Of a DNA stretch of 64,000 bases, positions 25,935-35,905 are shown in pieces (the stretch's first letter is position 1; the number at the start of each line of letters is the position of its first letter). The position numbers were made by a program, and so were the translations under genes. Source of the stretch: Lichina pygmaea (lineage: Eukaryota > Ascomycota > Lichinomycetes > Lichinales > Lichinaceae); the NCBI GenBank assembly GCA_963422465.1, contig OY730175.1, positions 124,001-188,000 on the forward strand. Reading direction: 5' to 3'. The notes under the pieces were generated by a model. The model had not been told where the DNA came from. It made no database searches and saw only the letters and a list, made by a program, of their open reading frames with translations.

Positions 25935-28900
25935 ACTCCCTTGTCAAGGGGCGACATCGGGAGCTCAACAACATGACCCCTAGCAACGCAAAGCACCTGC
26001 GATTGCCTGTGTCACTACACGCCAACACGCCAGTACGGACATACGCACTTGTTGACTCTGGAGCCAGTGGAAACTACATTTCAAGACAACTTTACGACAC
26101 CCTCGGCACTGGAAGGAGACGCAAGCAGCAGCCCTATCAGCTCGCGATGGCAAATGGACAGACAGAGCTAGTCTGCCATGAGACGCAGCCAATGGAAATG
26201 GTTACCAGACACTATGCTGAAAGAATCCACCTTGATATTGTCGAGTTGGCCACTCAGGATATCTATTTGGGGATGCCTTGGCTAAAGAAGCACAACCCAG
26301 TTGTTAACTGGAAGACAGGAGTACTCACGTTTAGGAACTGCACTAACAACGCAGCTCGGACCTGTTACCAGCCGCAGAAGGCGTGGACAGATGAGGGAAG
26401 GAGTCCTCAGTGGAACCTCACCGACAGAAAGGACAACTCTCAAGAGAAGAGGTCTGCCTCGACAGGCACACCTCAGAACCAGGTGGCCAAACAGTCAGAG
26501 ATGAAGAGAGAGGAAGTTGTTAACCCTCTGGAGATCCCTGAAGAGTACCGACCTGGGTATGATAACCTCTTTCAGGAAGAGACAACAACAGCAGTGTTGC
26601 CTAAGCACCAACCTTGGGATCATGAGATCAAGTTGCAACCAGGGACAGAGCCAGGATTTGGACCAATTTACCAGTTATCAGAGAAAGAGCTCCAAGTACT
26701 TCGCGAGTACCTGGAGGAAAACCTGAAAAAGAGTTTCATTCAAGAATCTCAATCGCCAGCAGGATACCCGATACTATTTGCACCAAAGAAAGATGGAAGT
26801 CTTCGACTTTGTGTGGATTACAGGAAACTCAACGACATTACCATCAAGAATTGATATCCGCTGCCAAATGCGAACAAATTGCGAGACAGGATCAGCCAAG
26901 CTACAATCTTTACCAAGCTAGACTTGAAAGGAGCATACAACCTGATACGCATGAAAAAAGGAGAAGAATGGAAGACAGCCTTCAGAACCTGATACAGACA
27001 CTACAAGTATCTGGTTATGCCATTCGGACTCACAAACACACCAGCAACATGTCAAGCATTGATCAACAACATCATCAGAGCACACCTGGACCAAACAGCT
27101 ATCGCCTACCTGGACGACATTCTTGTCTACTCGAACACGCAACAAGAACATACCAAACATGTGAAGGATGTTCTACGATGCCTACAAGAGGCAGGGCTCA
27201 AGCTCAACCCGAAGAAATGCGAGTTCAACAAACCAGAAGTTGAATTCCTCGGATACATCATAGGGATTAAAGGGATCAAGATTGACCCTGAGAAAATCAA
27301 AGCGATTCAGCAATGGCCAACACCAACATCAGTTAAGGAAGTACAAGCCTTCCTAGGATTTGCCAACTTCAACCGACAGTTCATCAAGAACTACTCACAG
27401 ATGGCAACACCACTGACAGAACTCACGAAGAAGGACGTGGAGTACTGGTGGACAGAGAGACAACAAAAAGCATTCCAACAGCTCAAGGACGCTTGCGCCA
27501 AGGAACCAGTTCTCCTCAACTTCAAGACAGGCCAACCGACGCGAATCAAGACAGACGCTTCAGATCAGGCAGTGGGAGCATGTCTATGCCAACAGGCAGA
27601 CAGCAAGTGGCACCCAGTTGCCTACTACTCACGAAAAATGACACAAGCGGAACGAAACTATGATATCCACGATAAAGAGCTACTGGCAGTCGTCAACGCA
27701 CTCGAACACTGGAGAGTGTACGCGGAAAGCAGTTCTGAACTCACCATTCTCACAGACCACAAGAATCTGACAACGTTCACGACAACCAAGAAGCTGAACA
27801 GACGGCAAGTCAGATAGGCTGAACTCCTAGGGCAACACAAGTTCAAGATCTTGTACACCCCTGGACAAGACAATGGGAGAGCAGACGCACTAAGCCAACG
27901 AAAAGACCACATGGAAGATGATGAACGCCAAGGAACAATCTTACAGCAGGACTAGCAAGGAAACCTGGTGCCTCAACCACAGATCAACAAGCTCACGGCA
28001 GAAGACACTGAAGAACTAATAAGGAACTACCATGATAACCCAGCACACGGTCACCCAGGAATCTCCAAGACCACAGACCTTATCTAACGGGCAGGGAACA
28101 ATGTCATTAACCTCCGACAACATGTCACAAACTACATCAGCAAGTGTCTACTATGCCAGAAAAACAAACATGGAAGACATAAGCCATACAGAGAAGGACA
28201 CCCGAACACGATACTGAAAGGCCTGTGGGAAGACGTGTCAATGGACTTCATCACAAAGCTACCCAAGTCCAAAGACCCAGTCACAGGAATCACCTACAAC
28301 TTGATTATGGTGATAGTGGACAGATTCACAAAATATCTAATAGCGGTACCATTCAAGGAAACCCACACAGCAGAACAGTTGGGACACCTCTTACTGGACA
28401 GATTGGTCAGAGACCACGGAGTTCCGATCACAATCATTACAGACAGAGATAAACTCTTCACATCCAACTACTGGAAGACAATCAGTGCAGCCATGGGAAC
28501 AAAACCCAAAATGTCTACGGCCTATCATCCACGAACCGACAGCCAGACGGAGCGAGTGAACCAAGTCCTGGAGACTTACTTACGGCATTACATCAACAAG
28601 ACCCACAGCAATTGGGCACAGTTATTACTGGTGGCACAGCTGGCAATCAACCAGCACAGATCAGACTCAACAAAGGAATCACTATTTTTTGCCAATTTTG
28701 GATGACATGCGAACATCAGGATGCCAAGCAGAGCTTCACCAAACACGGAGAAAGCACTCCAACACGACAAGCTCCTACGACAAACGCACACGATGATGAG
28801 GCACTACCTTCAAGAGACCTCAGAAAGAATGCAACGTCAAATGGACAAGAAATCAAAAATGGCACCTCAGCTAAAGAAGGGGGATAAAGTCTACCTCCTC

Positions 28901-29272
28901 ACAAGAAATTGGAAAACGAAGAAACCAAGAACAAAGAAACTGGACTATGTCAAGGTCGGACCATTTTCAGTCGAAGAAAAAACCGGACCAGTCAACGTCA
29001 GACTGCGACTACCGAGAGACGCTCGGGTACACCCAAACTTTCACATCTCAATGATCGAATTAGCCGACCAGAGCACACCCTTGCAGGAAACATTTCATTA
29101 CCAACCAGAGGAAGAACAGGAATTCGAGGCCGAACAGATCCTGAAGAGAAAAGGTCAGCGATACCTTGTCAAGTGGAAAGACTACCCAGACTCAGAAAAT
29201 ACCTGGGAGCCACTCAGGAACCTCGCGAACTGCCAGCTCTTCCTGCAGCAGTTCCGGCAGGAGCAGGACTGA
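25892..29272 (+). pseudogene. A1 pol: protease, reverse transcriptase, RNase H, integrase, chromodomain
   Basis: Shifted one frame from the gag extension. Protease [12 protein letters not shown] at about 26053. Reverse transcriptase from [18 protein letters not shown], including [11 protein letters not shown] and the active site IAYLDDILVY at about 27105. RNase H contains KTDASDQAVGACLC and the DIHDKELLAVVNALEHW segment. Integrase has the zinc-binding H-x-H region around NPAHGHPGIS, CLLCQKNK, then DFITKLPKS and MSTAYHPRTDSQTERVNQ. The final chromodomain reads FEAEQILKRKGQRYLVKWKD. In-frame stops occur near 26852, 26992, 27815, 27955, 28087 and 28702, so no full polyprotein can be made. Confidence 0.93.
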
Positions 29273-29714
29273 ACAGCTTGGCCTGCAGCGCGGACGCATC
29301 AATGACTGTCGCCGACAAGTTTTCACCATCCACCTCCATTTCAGCAACAAGGCACTGGAGCTTCTTCTTTGCTCGACCCTCAGCACCCTCAAGAACCTTT
29401 CGCTTTCGGGACACACAAGCCTGCAGCTCGGCAAGCTGCTCGACAAGAGCATCCCGCTTGGCCTCATCGACAGCCAAATCCTCGCGAAGGTTATCCCGAG
29501 TCATGTTCAGCGACTCCCAAGAAAGTGACACACAGGACTTTCTCTGATGAGTGCACTCAGCGCACTTCAACTTATCGTTGTTGTCAGACATTCGGAAGCA
29601 GGGCTTGTGGTTCAAAACACAGAAGTCACACGGAGCAAGTGACACGAAGTTATGATCACGGATCTGGGCTGCCAGTTGGTTTCGGTAAGCAGAGGCATGT
29701 GATTTTGCAGACAT
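29214..29714 (-). CDS. Antisense ORF of element A1 with Zn2Cys6-like cysteine pattern
   Basis: Intact 166-codon ORF on the strand opposite to gag-pol, starting at ATG 29714 (MSAKSHASAYRNQLAAQIRD) and overlapping the last 59 bp of pol. Six cysteines follow C-x2-C-x6-C-x11-C-x2-C-x6-C (PCDFCVLNHKPC, then KCAECTHQRKSC). This is the spacing of fungal Gal4-type binuclear zinc clusters, although the usual basic residues between cysteines are few. The second half (SWESLNMTRDNLREDL, RDALVEQLAELQACVSRKRK) is charged and predicted coiled coil, as in dimerising regulators. A TATA-like CCTATAAATG on the same strand (29786-29795) lies about 79 bp upstream of the ATG, inside the 3' LTR. The homologue in A2 has the same length. 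Function unknown; a DNA- or RNA-binding accessory factor is an inference. Confidence 0.75.
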   Translation of the reverse strand: MSAKSHASAYRNQLAAQIRDHNFVSLAPCDFCVLNHKPCFRMSDNNDKLKCAECTHQRKSCVSLSWESLNMTRDNLREDLAVDEAKRDALVEQLAELQACVSRKRKVLEGAEGRAKKKLQCLVAEMEVDGENLSATVIDASALQAKLFSPAPAGTAAGRAGSSRGS

Positions 29715-29758
29715 ACTCAAGAATTCATCAGGACGATGAATGAAGGAGAGGAGGGTAG

Positions 29759-30306
29759 TGTTACAACCCAGAGATGGGAGCCACTCATTTATAGGCAATC
29801 AGGCCGCGGGCCAGGCAAGAGGACACCATGGAAGTCAAGTGACCAACCAACAAGGGGTCACGTGACTGTCGAGACACACACGGGAGTCTTGACACATGAT
29901 GCATGAAGCATCAAGACAATCTCACCAGTCTCGACACATGATGCATGAAGCATCGAGACAATCTCACCAGTCTCGACGCATGATGCATGAAGCATCAAGA
30001 CAATCTCACCTGTCTTGACGTCAAGACTGTCGAGACAATCTTGATCGTCTCGACAGGCCAGCACTATATAGTCTGGCGATAGTTCCCTTATGGAACAATC
30101 GTCTTCAACTCATGTTGTGATCCAGACAACTAGATCTACTTCAATACAATCCTTTGTACGAAGCCATTGATCAGGTGTCACCACCACCACGTTCCACCAA
30201 ACCCCTTCGCACTCCTTGACACTCCTCTCCTGCGAGAACCAACCCGCCTTCCACCTCTCGCCCTAATCCTATACTCGGATAGGACAGTACGGTACAGACC
30301 GCAACA
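29759..30306 (+). repeat. Element A1 3' LTR (548 bp)
   Basis: Same length as the 5' LTR. Nearly all mismatches are CpG to TpG or CpA (for example TCTCGACGC versus TCTTGACAC). On the minus strand it carries the TATA used by the antisense ORF. Confidence 0.93.
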
Positions 30307-30311
30307 TGCAG

Positions 30312-31917
30312 ACACGAAGAAGAAGACCTGGCACTGGAGGCTAGGGCATGCAAGCAAGACTGTCATGAAGAGGGCAGCACTCACCAGCAAACTCAAAGGG
30401 TTCAAGTACAATGAGGAGATCATCAGACAACAAGTGCAGGTGCGACCTAAGGAGAAGGTCAGCATTGAGGGGGGGTGGCCACAGGTCACCTCAGTGCCTG
30501 AGCAAACCAGGACAGAGAGACAGGTGCAAGGCGTACCTGGTCAGCCGGAAAAGCCAGAAGAAGACTGTGATGAAGAGTCAGTAAGATACAACAAGAAGGT
30601 GACAGAAGACTCACCTTGGCAGCCCTGACAAGGAGTGGCTGAAGGAACAGTGGAAGCACCTGAGGAAGGAGCTCAGGAGTTGAACAAGTCAGAAGGAAGA
30701 GGTTGTGTGGAACCTGAAAGAAGTCCACAAGAGAACAGGGCCACAGGCAAGGCCACGAAGGAAGGGTCTGAAAGAGCACAGGAAACAGAGCCAGCAAGGT
30801 GGAGTACGCAGATCTGCAAGGCAACAGGGAAGGCAAAGGAAGGTGCCTTTGCAACAGAAGAGCAAGGTGCTGTGGCACCTGTACTGATGATTCCAGGGTT
30901 GTATGAAGAAGTGGTGAACAACATGGTTTTCAGACATGAATGGAGGAAAGCTACTGAGAAGGAATTGAGTCAGTTAGCAAGCTTCAAGACATGGAGACTT
31001 GAAGACCTACCTGCTGGAAAGAACCTGGTTAGTTCCAGGTGGGTATTTGACCTGAAGAAGAATCAGCAAGGGGAGGTCACCAAATTCAAAGCAAGACTGG
31101 TCGCACGGAGTTTCTCACAAAAGAAAGGAATTGATTACATCAAGATGTTTGCCCTGACTGCAAAGTACAACTCCCTGCAGATGCTATTAGCAATTGCCAC
31201 AACAGAGGACCTTGAGATCCACCAGGGTGATGTTGAGAGTGCTTACCTGGCTGCAGATCTTGACAAGGAGATCTTCATGGAACCACTGGAAGGGGTGGAG
31301 ACCAGAGGGAAGGTCTGCAGAGTGCTGAGAGGACTGTACAGACTGAAGCAGTCAGCCTGGCTCTGGAATAGGAGACTTACCAGTTTCCTATTGAAACATG
31401 GTTTCTGACAGCTGTCAACAGACTTCAGTATTCTCACAAAGGGGGGGATGAAGGAAGGACTCACAATACTGATCTATGTGGATGACTTGCTATTTATCAG
31501 TCCACATATAGAGCAGATCAACTGGGTCAAGAAGCTGTTAGCCAATGAGTTCAGAATCAAAGACCTTGGTGAGGCAAAGACAATCCTCAACATGCAGGTA
31601 ACAAGGGACTGGAAGAAGAGACAACTCACCTTGTCACAACCTGGATACACCAGGAAGGTTCTTGAGAGGTTTGGCATGACAGATTGCCACCCAGTCACAA
31701 CACCAATGGAACCTGGAGCAATAAAGGTGTTAGACAGGGTGTATAAGAAGGTGAAAGACTCACTGGTGGAATTAAAAGTGGACAAGACTTGATATCAAGA
31801 GGCAATTGGGTCACTAATGCACTTGATGGTCAGTACAAGACCAGACATTGTGTATGCAGTGGGAAGACTCAGCTGTTATTGTCAAAATCCAACAGATGTG
31901 CATTGGAAGACTGCCAA
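30312..31917 (+). pseudogene. Copia GAG-pre-integrase and reverse transcriptase remnant
   Basis: Copia sequence resumes after element A1. The pre-integrase motif TWHWRLGHASKTVMKRA is at about 30328. The integrase catalytic core is missing. A Lys/Glu/Gln-rich linker leads to the copia-type reverse transcriptase: EWRKATEKELSQLASFKTW, SRWVFDLKKNQQGEVTKFKA and DVESAYLAADLDKEIFMEPL, then LIYVDDLLF (about 31470), the catalytic box, which is intact, and SLMHLMVSTRPDIVYAVGRL. Stops at about 30628, 31408 and 31792 break it. It ends near 31917 in NPTDVHWKTAK, where family-B sequence begins. Confidence 0.88.
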
Positions 31918-34731
31918 ACAAAGAATAGTGTTGTCCCTGTCACACTGTGTTGCTGGTTGTTGTACGCAAACTGGGCTATTGGTAGCAGTTCCACCCAGTC
32001 ATCCTGCTGGTGGTTGATGTAATGTCGTAGGTACTGCTCCATCATCTGGTTTGTCTGCTCAGTTTGTCTGTCAGTTTGTGGGTGGTAGGCTGTTGACATC
32101 CTTGTGTCAATGCCAAGTTGCCTTGTCCACGTGTTCCAGAATTTCGAGGTGAAGAGTTTGTCTTGATCTGAGATAATTGTCTTTGGTAGCCCTCGGTGGC
32201 TTACCAGCTCTCTGAGTAGGACACTTGCAAGTTCGCTCGCAGTTCCTGACTCCTTCTATAGAACCAGGTGGGTGTATTTGGTGAGTTTGTCAACAACTAC
32301 CAGAATACTGTTGTATACCACCTTTGTTGCTGGGTCTGTTGACTTTGGCAACTTGACCACAAAATCCATCATGATGGTTTCCCATGGTGCCTCGGGTAGG
32401 TCTATTTACTGTGCCTGCCTATAGGGCTTATGTCTTGATAGTTTGTTCTTCGCACATTGTTCGCAGTTGCGAACGAACTCTGTCACCTTGCACTTCATTC
32501 TGTTGAAGCAGTAGTTTCTTTGGATTTTCTCCAAGGTTTTATCTTGTCTGGGGTGTCTGTGCAAAGGCCTGTCATGGTGCTTTCAGATCACCTCCTCTTG
32601 TGCTTCTTCTGGCACAATTTCCTTTTTGTTTGCTGTCTTGTGGCCAAGGGTAAGGAGTGGACTCTTTGTTTCAGTTGTTGCCAGTTGGGGTTGGGCGTAG
32701 ACTAAGGTTTGTCTTTTTGTCACTAGGATTGGGTGTTCCTCTGTTGTTTTCTTATCCATCAGGTCTGGTCGTCTGCTGAGTGCGTCCGCTTGGGCATTTT
32801 CAGTGCCCTTCCGGTAGAGGATTTGAAAGTTGTATGATGCCAACAACTCTGCCCATCGAACATGTTGTCAGTTTAGCTTTTTTGTTGTTGTGAAGTAAGC
32901 TAAGTTCTTGTGGTCTGAGTACATGTCTACTGTGTATTTTGCCCCTTCCAAGTAAGGCCTCCATTCTTGGAATACGTTGACAATTGCTAACAGCTCTTTG
33001 TCGTGAACATCATACCTCAGTTCTGGGCCAGAGAACTTTCTTGATCAATACACGACAGGGTGTAAGCGATTGTCAGTGTCTGGTTGGCACAAGCAGGATC
33101 CCAATGCTTGGTCTGAGGCATCAGTCTCCAGAATAATCCTCTTCTCAGGATCAAATGATGCTAAAATAGGTGTGGAGATGAATTTATTCTTCAACTCCTG
33201 GAAGGCCGCTTGTTGGCTCTCCCCCCACCTGAAAGGTTCCTCCTTTCTGGTTAACTTTGTCAAGGCTACTGCTGTTCTTGAGTAGTCCTTGATGAATCGT
33301 CAGTAGAAGTTTGCAAATCCCAAAAAGGATTGTACTTCTCTGAGGTTTTTGAGTGTTGGCCAGTCTCGCACTGCCATAGTTTTTGTGTTGTCTATTCAGA
33401 TTCCTTCTGTTGTCAGGATCAACCCCAAATATTCCACTTCCTTTGTGTGGAAAACACTTTTATCAAGGTGTAACCTTATGCCTGCTTTCTGGAGCACATG
33501 TAGGATCTTTTTGACATGCTGTTTATACTCCTCCAAGGTTCCATTGGTGTATATCAAGATGTCATCAATGTAGGCAGTGACAAATATATCCAGGTATTGT
33601 CAGAGGACAGTGTTAATAAGTGATTGGAATATTGCTGGTGCATTCGTAAGGCTGAATAGCATCACAGTATACTTGTAGTACCCGTACCTTGTACAAAAAG
33701 CTGTCTTCTATTCTTCACTGTCTTTCATCCTAACCAGGTTGAAAGTACCTTGAATATCAAACTTGGTAAACTATTTGGCTCCTTGGATCTGGTCTTGGAT
33801 TTCTGATATCAATGGCAGCGGGTAGTGATTTTTCACTGTGATCACATTTAGCCGCCGATAATCAACACACAGTCAAAGTTTGCCATCTTTCTTTGGCACA
33901 AACAATATCAGGTATCCAGCTGGTGATGTTGAAGGTCTTATAAACTCTTTTGCTAGGTTCTTGTCCAGGTAGTCTCTCAGGGCCTCAAGCTCTTTTGCTG
34001 ACAGAGTGTAGATAGAGCTGTGTGTGGGTTTTTTTCTGTCTTCCAGCAGAATCTTGTGGTCCCACTCCTGATGTTCCGGTAGTGTTGTGATCACTGTTTC
34101 TTCAAACATCTCCTGGTATTCTTTATACTCACTTGGCAACTGCAGTGCCTGAGTCTTGCCCACGGCGTCTTGCGTGGTGTAAAGTTGTTGGGTTTGGGGT
34201 TTCATCCAGGCCACACAGGCCTGCCCGCACTGGTGGTATTTCTTCCACTGTGTCAGTGAGATTTCTTTAATCATCACCCCTGGTTCTGACGTGACCAGTG
34301 TTTTGTCGGGAAAGACTAGTTACCTTCTTTTCCAGTCAATCCTTGGGTTTTGCTTCTCCAACCACAGAAGTCCCAATATAACTTTGTGTGGTATTCAGAC
34401 TAAGTCAAATTCCTCTGTTCTGATTGTTGTGCCATGGACACTCAGTCTCAGACTCTTGGTCTTCTTCATCACTCATCCCTTGTCTTTGGAGAGTGGTGTT
34501 CTGTCCACTACCGTTAACTGGTAGAGGTCTTTTTTACTTTGGACTGGAACCTTGTTCTTTCTGGCAAAACTTTCTGACATGAAGTTGCCAGTCACACCAG
34601 AGTTGATCATGGCCTTGGCCAACCACCCATTGACTCTGATCTTGATGTGAAAGTGCAGGCTGCAGGCTGTCACGTCAAGGCTCCACTTGACTCCTTCCTC
34701 CCGGGGTGTTGTCTTGCCTGCTCTTCCAACC
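31918..34731 (-). pseudogene. Element B protease, reverse transcriptase, RNase H and truncated integrase
   Basis: Reads right to left. Protease AMINSGVTGNFMSESFARK at about 34600, where the catalytic DSG has become NSG. Then WDHKILLEDRKKPTHSSIYT (start of the reverse transcriptase region), [28 protein letters not shown] (active site at about 33560), the RNase H stretch ETDASDQALGSCLCQ, the CAKNKLSRHKPYRQAQ zinc-binding tail, and the integrase core DFVVKLPKSTDPATKVV ending in MSTAYHPQTDRQTEQTNQ. A dozen or more in-frame stops are present. No chromodomain remains because the 3' part is deleted. Confidence 0.88.
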
Positions 34732-35361
34732 TGTTGCGGTCCGTACCGTACCGTCCTATCCGAGTATAGGATTAGGGCGAGAGGCGGAAGGCGGGTTGGT
34801 TCTCGCAGGAGAGGAGTGTCAAGGAGCGTGAAGGGGTTTGGTGGAACGTGGTGGTGGTGACACCTGATCAACGGCTTCGTACAAAAGGATTGTATTGAAG
34901 TAGATCTAGTTGTCTGGATCACAACATGAGTTGAAGACAATCGTTCCATAGGGGAACTATCGCCTGGCTATATAGTGCCCAGTTCGTGAGCAGAGTGAGC
35001 TCTGCTCACTTTGCTCACTCGGTGAGATAAGTGAGCTCTGCTCACTTTGCTCACTTTTCATGCACGCTGCGGCGAGCAGGGTGAGCTCTGCTCACTTTGC
35101 TCACTTTTCATGCACGCTGCGGCGAGCTGGGTGAGCTCTGCTCACTTTGCTCACTTTTCATGCACGCTGCGGCGAGCTGGGTGAGCTCTGCTCACTTTGC
35201 TCACTTGTTCGTGCATATGCATGCTGCGGCGAGCACCCCCTGGTTTGTCTTGCCGGTCACGTGACCGGTTCCCGTGTCACGCTGTCTGGTACTTCTGTCC
35301 AGTATCCTGTCTGCTGCTTTCTGTGAGTATATAAAGACCGTGTTCCTCCTGGGTCGTAACA
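34732..35361 (-). repeat. Element A2 3' LTR (630 bp) with palindromic U3 repeats
   Basis: U3 (34985-35215) holds several copies of a 59-bp unit with the palindromic core GTGAGCtctGCTCAC followed by TTTGCTCACTT and CATGCACGCTGCGGCGAGC. The left copy has one extra partial unit compared with 40965-41155. Sense TATA at about 34965-34972 (minus), antisense TATA TATATAAAG at 35328-35336 (plus). Confidence 0.92.
35328..35336 (+). promoter_or_regulatory. Antisense TATA box in the A2 3' LTR
   Basis: TATATAAAG, 77 bp upstream of the antisense ORF start at 35405. The same arrangement in A1 has 79 bp, although the surrounding U3 sequences are not alike. Confidence 0.6.
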
Positions 35362-35404
35362 CTATCCTCCTCTCCATCTTTCATCATCTTGATGAAATCT
35401 GGTC

Positions 35405-35905
35405 ATGCTTCCAAAGTCACGTGCGACTGTTAGCCGAACTCAGCTGGCTGCTCAAATCCGCGATCGGGGTTTTGTTTCGCGTACGCCCTGCGACTTTTGT
35501 GTTCTCCGTGGTCGTCCGTGCTTCCAGATGCCGGGAGAAGACGATAAGTTGAAATGTGCTGTGTGCACTCAGCGCGGAAGGTCTTGTGTCTCTGTGTCCT
35601 GGGAATCTTTGAACATGTCCCGGGACAACCTCCGTGAGGATGTTGCCGCTGACGAGGCAACACGTGATGCACTCTTTGAACAACTTGCCACAGTGCAGGC
35701 TCGTCTGTCTCGGAAGTGAAAGGTGTTGGAGGGCGCCGAGGTCCGTGCGAGGCAGAAGCTTCAGTGCTTGGTGAAAGAGATGGAGTCGGATGGCGAGGAT
35801 TTGACTTGATCAGTCATTGACGTGTCCCTCCTGCAGGCTGAGCTGTTCGGTCCTGCTCCTGCTGAAACTGTCGCAGAAGAAGCTGGCAGTTCGCGAGGTT
35901 CTTGA
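35405..35905 (+). pseudogene. Antisense ORF of element A2, Zn2Cys6-like, two stops
   Basis: Homologue of 29214-29714 with exactly the same length (501 bp) and the same C-x2-C-x6-C-x11-C-x2-C-x6-C spacing (PCDFCVLRGRPC, KCAVCTQRGRSC). The first cluster here has more basic residues (RGRPC, RGRSC) than A1. Open to 35716, then TGA stops at 35717 and about 35806; both copies end in AGSSRGS. Protein identity with A1 is far lower than for pol, which is nearly unchanged between the elements. Confidence 0.75.

Larger units (their letters stand above)
23869..30306 (+). mobile_element. Ty3/gypsy chromovirus A1 (full length, plus strand)
   Basis: Complete 6.4-kb element with two 548-bp LTRs (23869-24416, 29759-30306) and the duplication TGCAG at 23864-23868 and 30307-30311, inserted in the copia protease region. 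Internal order: self-priming site, gag with CCHC knuckle, Cys/His-rich segment, protease, reverse transcriptase, RNase H, integrase, chromodomain, and an antisense ORF. This is the chromovirus order. Multiple stops make gag-pol inactive, although the reverse transcriptase YLDD box is intact. Confidence 0.95.

Noticed and set aside
34985-35215. Repeated GTGAGC...GCTCAC units as a centromeric or satellite array
   Set aside because: The same block recurs at 40965-41155 at the matching place of the paired LTR, so it is LTR U3 sequence.
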